DNA of 33,541 nucleotides from an uncultured Geobacter sp. (GCA_903902855.1 CAIUWK010000106.1:1-33541); one strand, 5' to 3'. Shown: positions 6,478 through 15,453, numbered from the stretch's first letter. Notes: generated by a model from the letters alone, not told the origin. Made by a program: numbers and translations.

Positions 6478-7967
6478 CGGTTACCGTAAGCGCTTCCCCG
6501 AATATTTCGCTCATGTTCGTGGAGGATGAGGCTGATGCCCGGGAGATCACTCGTGACCTCCTCAGCCGGAACTATCGTGATCTGAACATCCATGTGGCAA
6601 TGGACGGCATGGCGGGGCTGGCGCTGTTTAACGCCGTGCAGCCGGAGATCGTGGTCACCGACATCACTCTGCCCGGGATGAATGGCCTTGCCATGGCCCG
6701 GGAGATCCGGCGACTCAATCCGGAAACTCTCCTCATCGCACTCACCGCCCACAGTGATACCGACTACCTGTTGGATGCCATCGAGATCGGCATCACTCAC
6801 TACATCCTGAAGCCCATCGTCTACCGGAAACTCTTCGCGGCACTGGATGGCTGCATCCGGGATATCCGGATGAGACGGCAGTTCAGAGCCCAGGACGGGT
6901 ACATCCGGAAACTTTCCTCGGCGGTGGAGGGGAGTCCCTGTTCCATCATGATCACCGATCTCCACGGAGTCATCGAGTACGTCAACCCCAAGTTCAGCTC
7001 TGTCAGTGGGTTTGCCGCGGTTGAGGTCGTGGGACGCACCCCGAGTTTCATGAAATCCGGTCTGACTCCGGCGGAGTGCTACGACAAGCTCTGGGCTACG
7101 GTCAGATCCGGGAAGGAGTGGCATGGTGAACTGCTCAACCGGAAACATGACGGCAGCCTCTTCTGGGAAAGGGTCTCCATCTCCCCCATCTTCGACGCCT
7201 CGGGGAGTGCAACTCATTTTATTGCCATCAAGGAAGATATTACTGATGAAAAGCATGCGGCGCAGCAGATCGAACAGCTGAACCTTCAACTGGCAGCCAC
7301 GGCCACCGACCTTGAGGCCTTCAACTATACGGTTTCCCATGACCTGCGGATACCTCTGACGCTGGTTACCGGTTATTGTCAGCTCATTCAGGAACTTCAA
7401 CCCATTAATCTGAGCGGCAAATGCCGTGAGTATCTGGGGGAGATTCGGAGCGCAGCCCAGCGGATGAACCAGCTCATCAGCACTCTCCTTGACTTTTCGC
7501 GACTCTCCCGCCGAGAGCTGCAACGCCAGAGCATCGACATGAGTGAGCTGGTTCGGCTGGTTCTGACGGAACTCGGCCGGACGGCGCCGGAGCGACAGGT
7601 GGAGGTGATCGTTCAGGAGGGAATCTTGGTGGAAGGGGATCCCGCCCTGATGAGAGTTCTGCTGGAAAACCTGTTGGGGAACTCCTGGAAGTACACGAGT
7701 ATGAAAGAGACGGGGAAGATTGAATTCGGAGAGGTTACGATGAACGGCAGATCGACCTGTCGTATCAAGGACAACGGAATCGGGTTCGACATGGCCGATG
7801 CGGAGCAGCTGTTTGCTCCCTTTCAACGACTCCCCGGCAGCGGCGGGTATGCCGGCGCCGGCATCGGCCTGGCCACTGTTCGGCGAATTGTTCAGCGCCA
7901 TGGCGGAACGGTCTGGGCCGAAGCGGCGCCGGGAGCAGGCGCAACGTTTTATTTCGCCCTTGCATGA
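6474..7967 (+). CDS. Receiver-PAS-histidine kinase (second related copy)
   Basis: This 497-residue protein has the same plan as the gene before it: a receiver (about 10-125; E17-D18, D63 in V-T-D-I-T-L-P, K113), a PAS domain (about 140-258, with G-R-T-P-S-F-M-K), a phosphoacceptor histidine H289 in V-S-H-D-L-R-I-P-L, and an HATPase domain ending in G-A-G-I-G-L-A-T-V and G-A-T-F-Y-F-A-L-A. Stretches such as L-N-P-E-T, T-A-H-S-D and E-W-x-G-E-L-L-N-R are shared with its neighbour, so the two probably arose by tandem duplication followed by strong divergence. The start codon overlaps the preceding stop (ATGA). No membrane segment is seen. It is placed to receive phosphate from one kinase and pass it to the diguanylate cyclase that follows. 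Confidence 0.9.
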   Translation: MTVTVSASPNISLMFVEDEADAREITRDLLSRNYRDLNIHVAMDGMAGLALFNAVQPEIVVTDITLPGMNGLAMAREIRRLNPETLLIALTAHSDTDYLLDAIEIGITHYILKPIVYRKLFAALDGCIRDIRMRRQFRAQDGYIRKLSSAVEGSPCSIMITDLHGVIEYVNPKFSSVSGFAAVEVVGRTPSFMKSGLTPAECYDKLWATVRSGKEWHGELLNRKHDGSLFWERVSISPIFDASGSATHFIAIKEDITDEKHAAQQIEQLNLQLAATATDLEAFNYTVSHDLRIPLTLVTGYCQLIQELQPINLSGKCREYLGEIRSAAQRMNQLISTLLDFSRLSRRELQRQSIDMSELVRLVLTELGRTAPERQVEVIVQEGILVEGDPALMRVLLENLLGNSWKYTSMKETGKIEFGEVTMNGRSTCRIKDNGIGFDMADAEQLFAPFQRLPGSGGYAGAGIGLATVRRIVQRHGGTVWAEAAPGAGATFYFALA

Positions 7968-8001
7968 GATGCTGAGGGGACAACAGAAAACGGAGCCGGT
8001 C

Positions 8002-8904
8002 ATGCGAGTATTGATAGTAGATGATGTTCCGGACAATATCCGGGTCCTCAGCAGGATGCTTGCCGAAGAGGGGTATCAGCTCTCCGCCGCCACCGGTGGA
8101 CGCGAAGCCCTGGAGCTTGCCGAAAGCGGGATGCCCGACCTGATCCTTCTGGACATCATGATGCCGGAGATGGACGGCTATGAGGTCTGTGCGGCGTTGA
8201 AGGGAGCTCCGCTTTTGCGTGACATCCCGGTCATCTTCATTACCGCCCTGGCCGATGCCGAGGATGAGACTCACGGTCTGTCACTGGGGGCGGTTGATTA
8301 TATTACCAAACCGTTCAAGGAGGCCATTGTCCGGCTCCGGGTCAGGACTCATTTGGAACTCAAGCGTCAGCGTGATCTTTTGGACCGGCTCTGTCACCTG
8401 GACAGCCTTACCGAAATACCCAATCGGAGAGCCTTCGACGAGCAGCTTGACCGGGAATGGCGGCGCGCCATCCGCTCGCAAGAGCCGCTGGCTGCCGCGA
8501 TGATCGATATCGACCATTTCAAGGAGTACAACGATACCTACGGTCATCCGGAAGGGGATAACTGCCTGCGCCGGGTTTCCGGCTTTCTTGCCGAGGGGCT
8601 CAACCGGGGAGGAGATTTTGTCGCCCGGTACGGCGGTGAGGAGTTCATCTGTCTCTTCATCGGGGTGGATGCCAGGGGGCTGGAAGCGGTGGGAGAGAAG
8701 CTCCGAGCCGGGATCGAGGAGCTCCTGATTCCCCACGCAGCGTCACCGGTCTCCCCCTGGGTGACGGTGAGTATCGGTGCCGCGATCTGCCAGCCGACGC
8801 CGGAGCTTCTCTCGGCCACTCTCGTGGAGGCGGCCGATGCCCAGCTCTTTACGGCCAAGCGAACGGGGAGAAATCGTGTGAGTGTGGCAGAATTTTGTGT
8901 CTGA
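8002..8904 (+). CDS. Receiver-GGDEF diguanylate cyclase
   Basis: This 300-residue response regulator has a receiver (1-120; D7-D8, phosphoacceptor D51 in L-L-D-I-M-M-P, K103) and a GGDEF domain (about 130-297). The active-site signature is G-G-E-E-F at 211-215. Five residues before it is R202-G-G-D205, the RxxD inhibitory site, so the enzyme should make c-di-GMP from two GTP and be restrained by its product. It resembles PleD and WspR in logic. ATG 8002 has GGAG six nt upstream; an in-frame ATG at 7969 would add 11 residues but has no ribosome-binding site. It is the last gene of the operon and its stop is only 9 nt from the stop of the opposing glycosyltransferase gene, with no obvious terminator between them. 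Confidence 0.93.
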   Translation: MRVLIVDDVPDNIRVLSRMLAEEGYQLSAATGGREALELAESGMPDLILLDIMMPEMDGYEVCAALKGAPLLRDIPVIFITALADAEDETHGLSLGAVDYITKPFKEAIVRLRVRTHLELKRQRDLLDRLCHLDSLTEIPNRRAFDEQLDREWRRAIRSQEPLAAAMIDIDHFKEYNDTYGHPEGDNCLRRVSGFLAEGLNRGGDFVARYGGEEFICLFIGVDARGLEAVGEKLRAGIEELLIPHAASPVSPWVTVSIGAAICQPTPELLSATLVEAADAQLFTAKRTGRNRVSVAEFCV

Positions 8905-8913
8905 AGCGGAATG

Positions 8914-10212
8914 TTAAGGTGACTGTTGCCGGGGGATACCATCCCCCCCCTGTATCCGGCGCAACAGCGCCAGTTGGTCGGCTATCACCGGCGGACAGTC
9001 ATATCCGGCCCGGGCCAGAAGCGGCGGGACGGCCTCTTCGGGGTGGATGCGTGGATAGGCGGCGTCCGTCAGGTGATGCAGTAGCCGCATGGTCCGGAAG
9101 GCGTCGAACCAGCCGTGGAATGCCGTTATCCGCCGCTGGGCTCCGGGGTTGTGGCGTTTGAGATTGTCCCACGTGGCGGCAAAACCGGCTGTAACCAGAA
9201 AGCTCTGCAGGTGGGGGGAGATCTTCCCCGCCGCAGCCAGGAACTCGGCGCCGCTCCACTCTTTTTCTCCGGCTGCCAGCTGCAGCCACTCCCTCAGTAA
9301 CAGAAACAGTTCCGGCCGGTAGAAAAGGAGCCTGCCGGTTCCCAGCGTCAGCATCTCCCCCACCGCTCGACCGGTGCCGAAGGGGACGCGATGGGAGGCC
9401 CGTGGTGACGGATGGACCACTGTTCCCGCCATGGGCGCCACTCCGCTCGTCTTGTGAACCTGCTGCAGGAAATAGAAATCCTCCCCCGCCTGCCGGCGAT
9501 TCATCCCGCCGGCGGCAACATAGGCCGAAACCCGGCAGGCCATGGCGCTTCCCACCGTGTGAAACGCGTAGGGAGAGCCTGCCAGTTCCAGACCCAGCAC
9601 GTAGCTCCTCATGAACAGCTCATACCGGTCTATGGCTCCCTGGCCTGCCGGGTCCAGGGCCGGACGGTGACGATAGGGGATACTGGTTCCGCCGCAGGTG
9701 GCGTCCGCAAAGTGTCGGGTGATGGCAGTCAGATAGTCGGGCTGCACCAGGGTGTCGGCGTCCAGGCAGATAAGGAGCGGATCGTTGGCGGAGTAGTTCA
9801 GGTGAGGGAGTGCCAGGTCGAGCCCGATCTTGCGAGCCAGGCCGACGCCCTGTTTGGCGGGAAGTTCCCTTCCCGGTGATGCCGCATCGACCCACTGCAG
9901 ATGATCGAAACCAAACTGCCTCCGCCAGAGGGGGAGTGCCGCCAGGGTTGCCCCATTGTCGGCTTGCTCGCTGTTGCCGGCGTCGCTGCGCTGGTTGACC
10001 ACCACCAGTATGAGGAATTGTGCCAACAGTTCCGGCGGATTGGCTGCCAGTGATCGGAGTGTTTGACCGAGATTGGCCGCTTCCGCCAGAGCCGGAATGA
10101 CCACGGCGCCGGCAAATGGTCCGCTGACCGGGGTGTGGATCCGCCAGGGGAGGGTAATCCCGGTCCGAGCCAGATAGGGGGTTATTACGGGTAAAGATAT
10201 CTTCAGGGACAA
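8914..10212 (-). CDS. Family 2 glycosyltransferase
   Basis: This protein of about 432 residues has a GT-A fold core. It contains a nucleotide-sugar-binding beginning (G-A-V-V-I-P-A-L-A-E-A), the metal-binding D151-A-D153 in L-D-A-D-T, and a later G-E-D-F-Y-F-L acidic motif typical of the acceptor-side base. No membrane segments are apparent, so it is probably a cytosolic or peripheral enzyme adding a sugar to a lipid carrier or polysaccharide. The donor and acceptor are unknown. The start is uncertain: TTG 10212 overlaps the end of the PilZ gene by 10 nt, and no ATG occurs early in the frame. Tight linkage to a PilZ gene suggests its activity or expression belongs to a c-di-GMP response. It converges with the diguanylate cyclase gene. 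Confidence 0.8.
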   Translation of the reverse strand: MSLKISLPVITPYLARTGITLPWRIHTPVSGPFAGAVVIPALAEAANLGQTLRSLAANPPELLAQFLILVVVNQRSDAGNSEQADNGATLAALPLWRRQFGFDHLQWVDAASPGRELPAKQGVGLARKIGLDLALPHLNYSANDPLLICLDADTLVQPDYLTAITRHFADATCGGTSIPYRHRPALDPAGQGAIDRYELFMRSYVLGLELAGSPYAFHTVGSAMACRVSAYVAAGGMNRRQAGEDFYFLQQVHKTSGVAPMAGTVVHPSPRASHRVPFGTGRAVGEMLTLGTGRLLFYRPELFLLLREWLQLAAGEKEWSGAEFLAAAGKISPHLQSFLVTAGFAATWDNLKRHNPGAQRRITAFHGWFDAFRTMRLLHHLTDAAYPRIHPEEAVPPLLARAGYDCPPVIADQLALLRRIQGGDGIPRQQSP

Positions 10213-11006
10213 GATTCGTAGCCGGATCTGACTCTCATAAGTTTACGTTGTTCTGCGAGAACGAAGGCGAATATCATCTTCCGGTCAGCCTCATGGAGCA
10301 GAGAAAATCGCATGGCTGTGGCGAACGTGTTCTTCGTTAATCTGCTCTGGGTATTGTTGTCGCAGCGTAACACCTCGGCAATCAGGGGGATCACCTGTGG
10401 CGGGGTGAGGGGGAGAAACAGGTGGACGAACAGGAGTGTTCCCGGCGCCGTGAACTCCGGACTCTTGAAGCACATGCCGTTCTGGCTCAGATTGACCTGG
10501 AGCGGTTCGAGATTCGATAGTCTCTGCCATGAAACCAGACATGCGCCGTCAAGCCCCGGTCTCATCACCGGGGGGGGGAGGGTCAGCTTTATCTCTCGGG
10601 CGGCATGCCACTCCCCTTTCAGTGCGTCTATCCTCTGCTTTTCCGGGATGTGATAACTGATGGGGATGACAACGTCCATTCTGAAGTCGTTCCTGTTCTG
10701 CTTTTCAGTAATCGGTCCATGAAGCCTGAGCAGAAGCTCTCGTTGCTGTAGTTCTTTCGTGATGGTTCCCTTGCAGCGACAGATGGACCATCCGCTGGAT
10801 ACCGTCATCGAGACGTCTCTGCCTATTTCCAGCGACTGTTTGCACTGATCGAAATCACCCAGCAGTTCCACTGTCAGCAGATCGTTTTTGATTCGTCGGA
10901 TCTGTCCGTTAAAGCTCGCCGAAGCTTCACTGGTGGGGACAATGACCCCCTTGACCGGACTATCTATCTTGAAAAATTCGGAATAATTTGTGCGTGACAC
11001 CGTCAT
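10203..11006 (-). CDS. PilZ-domain protein (c-di-GMP receptor)
   Basis: This 267-residue protein has an N-terminal YcgR-like beta-rich region (about 1-100) and a PilZ domain. The two c-di-GMP-contacting motifs are present: R105-N-D-F-R109 (RxxxR) and N172-L-S-Q-N-G177 ([D/N]xSxxG). The roughly 60 residues between them are more than usual and include a proline-rich stretch, so this PilZ domain carries an insertion. ATG 11006 is chosen because GGGAG lies 5 nt upstream; an ATG at 11042 would add 12 residues. It overlaps the glycosyltransferase start by 10 nt, which argues for a functional pair. It probably acts in the cytoplasm by binding c-di-GMP and contacting a partner. No separate promoter is clear in the 88 nt after metH, so read-through from metH is possible. 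Confidence 0.82.
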   Translation of the reverse strand: MTVSRTNYSEFFKIDSPVKGVIVPTSEASASFNGQIRRIKNDLLTVELLGDFDQCKQSLEIGRDVSMTVSSGWSICRCKGTITKELQQRELLLRLHGPITEKQNRNDFRMDVVIPISYHIPEKQRIDALKGEWHAAREIKLTLPPPVMRPGLDGACLVSWQRLSNLEPLQVNLSQNGMCFKSPEFTAPGTLLFVHLFLPLTPPQVIPLIAEVLRCDNNTQSRLTKNTFATAMRFSLLHEADRKMIFAFVLAEQRKLMRVRSGYESCP

Positions 11007-11094
11007 TAACTCCCATTCTCCCTTGTCGCTGCCGCTGACCATCTTTGTCGGGAATCACCTTACTCTGCTTAAATCCATTCTCTGCCTTGTCCCC

Positions 11095-14000
11095 TCACAC
11101 CGCGAAATACTTCCCTTCCGGGTGGTGGAAAACCAGGGCCGAGACGCTGGCCTCGGGGTCCATCATGAATCCCTCGGTGAGCTGAACCCCGATCTGCTCC
11201 GGCTGCAACAGTGAAAAGAGTTTTGTCTGGTCGCTGATCTCCGGGCAGGCGGGGTAGCCGAAGGAGACCCGGATTCCATGGTACTCCGCGTTATAGAGCT
11301 GTTTCAGGGTGAGGTCGGGCGAGTCGGTGATCCCCCAGGCATCGCGGATTCGCTTGTGGACGAACTCGGCGGTGGCCTCGGCCAGCTCCAGGGCCAGGGC
11401 TTGGAGGATGTGGGAGTTCAGGTAGTCACCCGCCTCCTTGAGCTGTTCCGCTTTTTCCCGTACCCCCTGGCCGCAGGTGACGACGAAGAGGGCCACGCTG
11501 TCCCGTTCGCCGGAGGCCAGGGGGCGGGCGAAGTCGGGGAGAGAGAGCCGCTCCCCCCCTGCCTGGCGGGGGAAGGTGAAGCGGACGACTTCGGCGCCGG
11601 AGCCATCGGGGTCGAAGAGGATCAGATCGTCGCCGTCACCGGCGGCGGGGAAGAAGCGGTAGAGCGCCTGGGGGCGGATGAGCAGCTGCTCCCTGGCCTG
11701 GGTGAGGAGCGCCTCAACCGCTTGGTGGACCTTCATGGCCTTGTCGTCGCCGGCGGCCAGAAGCCGCTCCACCACCCCCATGAGCCCCAGATGCTTGCTG
11801 TAGAGCATCTGCCGGTTGAGAAAGGGGGTCACGTGGCCCAGGGGAATATCCCGCAGGAGATGGGGGGTGAAGTCCGGTGAGGGGGGGAGGGGAAGGTCGC
11901 ATTTCACCGCCGAGCGGTCGGCCGCTCCCTTGTCGGGGATGGCTGCCGGACGAACCGGCATCAGTTGGGCTGCCTGCTGCTGCTCAGCCACCTGCCGGAG
12001 GAGCTCCGGCCGGAGGAGCGGGTCGGAGAGCCGATTGGCCAGCTCCAGGCCGGACATGGCCTCCTTGGCGTAGAGGACCGGGCCACCGTAGAGGGGGGCG
12101 ATGCGGGTGTCGGCGAATTTCTTGGAGAGGGCCGCGCCACCCACCATGAGTGGGACGTGGATACCCGCAGCCTTCAGGTCTGCCGCGGTGATGGCCATCT
12201 GCTGGGCGCTCTTCACCAGAAGCCCCGAGAGGCCGATGAAGTCGGGGTTCTCCCGCCGGGCGGCGGCGATGAGCTCCTCCGGCGGCACCTTGATCCCAAG
12301 ATTCACCACCTCATAGCCGTTGTTGGCGAGGATGATTTCCACCAGATTCTTGCCGATGTCGTGGACATCCCCCTTTACCGTAGCCAGAAGCATCTTCCCC
12401 TTGGTGGTGCTCTCCGACTTATCCAGAAACGGCTGAAGATAGGCCACCGCCGCCTTCATCGCCTCCGCCGACTGGAGCACCTCGGCCACGATGAGCTGGT
12501 TGTCGTTGAAGAGTCTCCCCACCTCAGCCATCCCCGCCATGAGAGGGCCGTTGATGATCTCCAGAGGGCGGTCCCCCCGGGCCAGGACTGCGTCCAGATC
12601 GGCGGTGAGTCCGTCCTTGATCCCCTCGATGATGTAACGGGGGAGCCGCTCATCCAGGGGAAGGTCGGCGGGGGGGATGTGGGAAACCGGCACCCGGTCA
12701 CGGAAGGCCGCGGCAAAGGGGGCAACGGGGTCGCTCCCCCGCCAGAAGATGAGATCTTCGGCCAAGCGGAGCTCCTCCTCATGGATTCCCGCGTACCGCT
12801 CCAGCTTCTCGGTGTTGACGATGGCATAGGTGAGACCGGCCTTGACGCAGTGGTGCAGAAAGACCGAGTTGAGAATCTCCCGTCCCGCCGGGGGGAGGCC
12901 GAAGGAGACGTTGGAAATTCCCAGGATGGTGCTACAGCGGGGAAATGCCTCGGTGATCAGCCGCACCCCTTCGATGGTTTCCAGGCCGGAGCCGTTGTAG
13001 TTGTCGTCGCCGCTCCCCGCGGGGAAGACCAGCGGATCGAAGATCAACTCCTCGGGGTGCAGGCCGTATTTGTTCACCAGGAGATCGTAGGAGCGCCGGG
13101 CCACCGCCAGTTTCCGCTCCCGGGTTACCGCCATGCCATGCTCACGGTCCTCGTCGATACACCCCACCACCACGGCCCCGCCGTAGCGCCGGAGCAGATC
13201 GGCAGCTTGGGCGAACCGCTCTTCGCCATCCTCCAGGTTGATGGAGTTGAGGACGCTCTTCCCCTGGAGCCGCTGGAAGGCCAGTTCCATCACCGCTTTA
13301 TCGGTGCTGTCGATCATGAGCGGGGCGCGGACCTTGCGGGGGAGAAAATCCAGGAGCCGCGTCATGTCGTCGCTCTCTTCCCGGTCCGGGTTGGCCACGC
13401 AGACGTCGATGACCTGGGCCCCCCCCTTTACCTGGGTCCGGGCGATCTCGCTCCCCTCTTCGAATTTTCCGGCGATGATGAGATTCTTGAACTTGCGGGA
13501 GCCGATGACGTTGGTCCTCTCCCCCACCAGCACCGGGCGGAGGTCATCCTCGATGAAGAGCGGCTCGATCCCCGAGATGACCCTGCGCCGCGTCGTAGCC
13601 GGTCGGCGGGGGCTTTTGCCTGCCACCATTCGGGCGATGGCTGCAATATGGGCAGGGGTGGTGCCGCAGCACCCCCCCACGACGTTGAGCCATCCCTCGT
13701 CCACGAAGCGGGCCAGTTTCTTTGCCAGGGAGTCGGGGGTCTCGCCGTAGTGGCCGTTCTCGTCCGGGAGCCCGGCATTGGGGTAGACCGAGACGCCGCA
13801 GGTGGCCAACTCGGAGAGGGCTCGCAGATGGTCGGTCATGAATTCGGGGCCGGTGGCGCAGTTGAGACCGATGCTCATGAGCCCAAGGGAGTCCTCCAGG
13901 TGGCTCACGCTGGCGTAGAGCGCCTCCACCCCCTGACCGGCCAGCATGGTCCCGGTGGCCTCGATGGTCCCGGAGATCATGAGCGGCACGCTCTTGCCGC

Positions 14001-14547
14001 TCTCCCCAAAGGCCCGGCGGATTCCCTCCGCCGCCGCCTTCAGGTTCAGGGTATCCTGGGCCGTCTCCAGGAGGAGGAGGTCAACCCCGCCGGCCAGGAG
14101 CCCCAGGGTCTGGCCATGGAAGGCGGTGACCAGCTGGTCAAAGGTGACCCCCCCCGTGACCGAGATGGTCCGGGTCGTCGGACCCATGGAGCCGGCCACC
14201 CAGCGGGGTTTTTCCGGTGTCCCTACGGCGTCGCAGGCGGCGCGGGCGATCTCCGCTGCCCGGCGGTTGATTTCGAAGACCTTCTCCGCCAGGCCGTATT
14301 CGGCCAGCACGATGTCCGTGGCGCCGAAGCTGTCGGTCTCGATGATATCGGCCCCGGCCTCCAGGTAGGCGCGGTGAACGTCCGCGATGACGTCGGGGCG
14401 GGTCAGGACCAGCTGCTCATTGCACCCCTCGTACTGGGGCCCGCCGAAGTCGTCGGCGGTGAGGTGGCGTTCCTGGAGTTGGGTTCCCATGGCGCCGTCG
14501 ATGACGAGGATGCGGTTTTCAAGGGCGAGCAGTAGAGAGTGAGACAA
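11095..14547 (-). CDS. metH: Cobalamin-dependent methionine synthase
   Basis: This 1150-residue enzyme transfers a methyl group from 5-methyl-tetrahydrofolate through cobalamin to homocysteine. All four modules are seen. The homocysteine/zinc domain (1-310) has C230 and C293-C294. The pterin-binding domain is at about 330-600. The cobalamin domain has D-V-H-D-I-G, with H729 as lower cobalt ligand. The C-terminal reactivation domain ends with G-Y-P-A-C-P-E. It is slightly shorter than the E. coli enzyme (1227). The start is TTG 14547, supported by AAGGAG seven nt upstream. It lies 30 nt after metF in the same direction, so the methyl donor maker and user are co-transcribed. No cobalamin or SAM riboswitch was recognised upstream of the pair. 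An 857-codon open frame on the opposite strand is a GC-driven shadow. Confidence 0.97.
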   Translation of the reverse strand: MSHSLLLALENRILVIDGAMGTQLQERHLTADDFGGPQYEGCNEQLVLTRPDVIADVHRAYLEAGADIIETDSFGATDIVLAEYGLAEKVFEINRRAAEIARAACDAVGTPEKPRWVAGSMGPTTRTISVTGGVTFDQLVTAFHGQTLGLLAGGVDLLLLETAQDTLNLKAAAEGIRRAFGESGKSVPLMISGTIEATGTMLAGQGVEALYASVSHLEDSLGLMSIGLNCATGPEFMTDHLRALSELATCGVSVYPNAGLPDENGHYGETPDSLAKKLARFVDEGWLNVVGGCCGTTPAHIAAIARMVAGKSPRRPATTRRRVISGIEPLFIEDDLRPVLVGERTNVIGSRKFKNLIIAGKFEEGSEIARTQVKGGAQVIDVCVANPDREESDDMTRLLDFLPRKVRAPLMIDSTDKAVMELAFQRLQGKSVLNSINLEDGEERFAQAADLLRRYGGAVVVGCIDEDREHGMAVTRERKLAVARRSYDLLVNKYGLHPEELIFDPLVFPAGSGDDNYNGSGLETIEGVRLITEAFPRCSTILGISNVSFGLPPAGREILNSVFLHHCVKAGLTYAIVNTEKLERYAGIHEEELRLAEDLIFWRGSDPVAPFAAAFRDRVPVSHIPPADLPLDERLPRYIIEGIKDGLTADLDAVLARGDRPLEIINGPLMAGMAEVGRLFNDNQLIVAEVLQSAEAMKAAVAYLQPFLDKSESTTKGKMLLATVKGDVHDIGKNLVEIILANNGYEVVNLGIKVPPEELIAAARRENPDFIGLSGLLVKSAQQMAITAADLKAAGIHVPLMVGGAALSKKFADTRIAPLYGGPVLYAKEAMSGLELANRLSDPLLRPELLRQVAEQQQAAQLMPVRPAAIPDKGAADRSAVKCDLPLPPSPDFTPHLLRDIPLGHVTPFLNRQMLYSKHLGLMGVVERLLAAGDDKAMKVHQAVEALLTQAREQLLIRPQALYRFFPAAGDGDDLILFDPDGSGAEVVRFTFPRQAGGERLSLPDFARPLASGERDSVALFVVTCGQGVREKAEQLKEAGDYLNSHILQALALELAEATAEFVHKRIRDAWGITDSPDLTLKQLYNAEYHGIRVSFGYPACPEISDQTKLFSLLQPEQIGVQLTEGFMMDPEASVSALVFHHPEGKYFAV

Positions 14548-14577
14548 GGGGATACTCCTTCATGAGGTGATGGGGGT

Positions 14578-15453
14578 TTATCTGGTCAGCAGCCCGTCAA
14601 CGATTTCCAGTACCGCGTCCGCCCGGTTGAGGGTATAGAGGTGAACTCCGGGTGCTCCGTCGGCAAGGAGCTCCTCTGTCTGGCGGCGGGCATAGGCTAT
14701 CCCCACCCGCTGTACGGCCGCAGCGCCGCCGGAGCGGTCGGCCTCTTCCAGAGCGGCCATATACTCTGGCGGGACGGTGGCACCGCAGAGGGAGATGATC
14801 CGGTTGATCACCTTCAGGTTCACCACCGGGAGGATGCCGGGGATGATCGGCTGGTGGATTCCCATGGCCCGGGCGCGCCGGACGAAATCCCGATAATAGG
14901 CATTGTCGAAAAAGAGCTGGGTCACCACAAAGTCGGCCCCCTGCTCCATCTTGAGCCGAAGCGCCTGGAGATCGGCCTCCGGGTTCGCTGCCTCGGGGTG
15001 GCTCTCCGGATAGCCTGCTACACCGACCCCCATCTCCGGATGGGTGGCGCGGATGAGCGACACCAGATCCGAGGCATGCAGCAGGGGGGTGGAGAGTTGA
15101 CTGTTCGGGGTGACTTCCTGGGGAAGGTCCCCCCGCAGCGCCAAGACATTGGTGATCCCTTCACGGGTCAGATCATCCAGAAACCGCTGAACATCGTCGC
15201 ATTGGGAGCCGATGCAGGTCAGGTGGGCCATGGCCTCCATGCCGTGATCCCGCTTGAGGCGGGAGACGATTTCCAGGGTGTTCTGGTGAGTGCTCCCCCC
15301 TGCACCGTAGGTTACCGAGACAAAGAGTGGCTCTATTACGGCAAGACGGTCAACGCTCCGGAAGAAGGCCGGCCATTCCGTATGATCCTTGGGAGGGAAA
15401 AACTCCAGTGAGATGAACTGTTTTCCCGGAGTTATGGAGTTGATGATCTGCAT
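14578..15453 (-). CDS. metF: 5,10-methylenetetrahydrofolate reductase
   Basis: This 291-residue flavoenzyme reduces 5,10-methylene- to 5-methyl-tetrahydrofolate. It has the family start I-S-L-E-F-F-P-P-K, with E17 as the conserved catalytic glutamate. Further motifs are S-V-T-Y-G-A-G-G-S, the T-N-V-L-A-L-R-G-D folate/FAD strand and T-Q-L-F-F-D. The length is typical for the family. ATG 15453 is preferred, with GGGAG five nt upstream. A longer frame to 15507 adds a serine/alanine-rich stretch that no MetF needs. It is followed at 30 nt by metH. The 68 nt upstream, after the coiled-coil membrane protein gene, contain only a short GAGGCT tandem repeat and no recognisable riboswitch. Confidence 0.95.
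   Translation of the reverse strand: MQIINSITPGKQFISLEFFPPKDHTEWPAFFRSVDRLAVIEPLFVSVTYGAGGSTHQNTLEIVSRLKRDHGMEAMAHLTCIGSQCDDVQRFLDDLTREGITNVLALRGDLPQEVTPNSQLSTPLLHASDLVSLIRATHPEMGVGVAGYPESHPEAANPEADLQALRLKMEQGADFVVTQLFFDNAYYRDFVRRARAMGIHQPIIPGILPVVNLKVINRIISLCGATVPPEYMAALEEADRSGGAAAVQRVGIAYARRQTEELLADGAPGVHLYTLNRADAVLEIVDGLLTR

Noticed and set aside
11965-14535. Open frame of 856 codons on the plus strand within metH
   Set aside because: It is antisense to a clear, full-length metH with all catalytic motifs. Its glycine/valine/proline-heavy composition is what a GC-rich shadow frame gives, and it has no recognisable domain.
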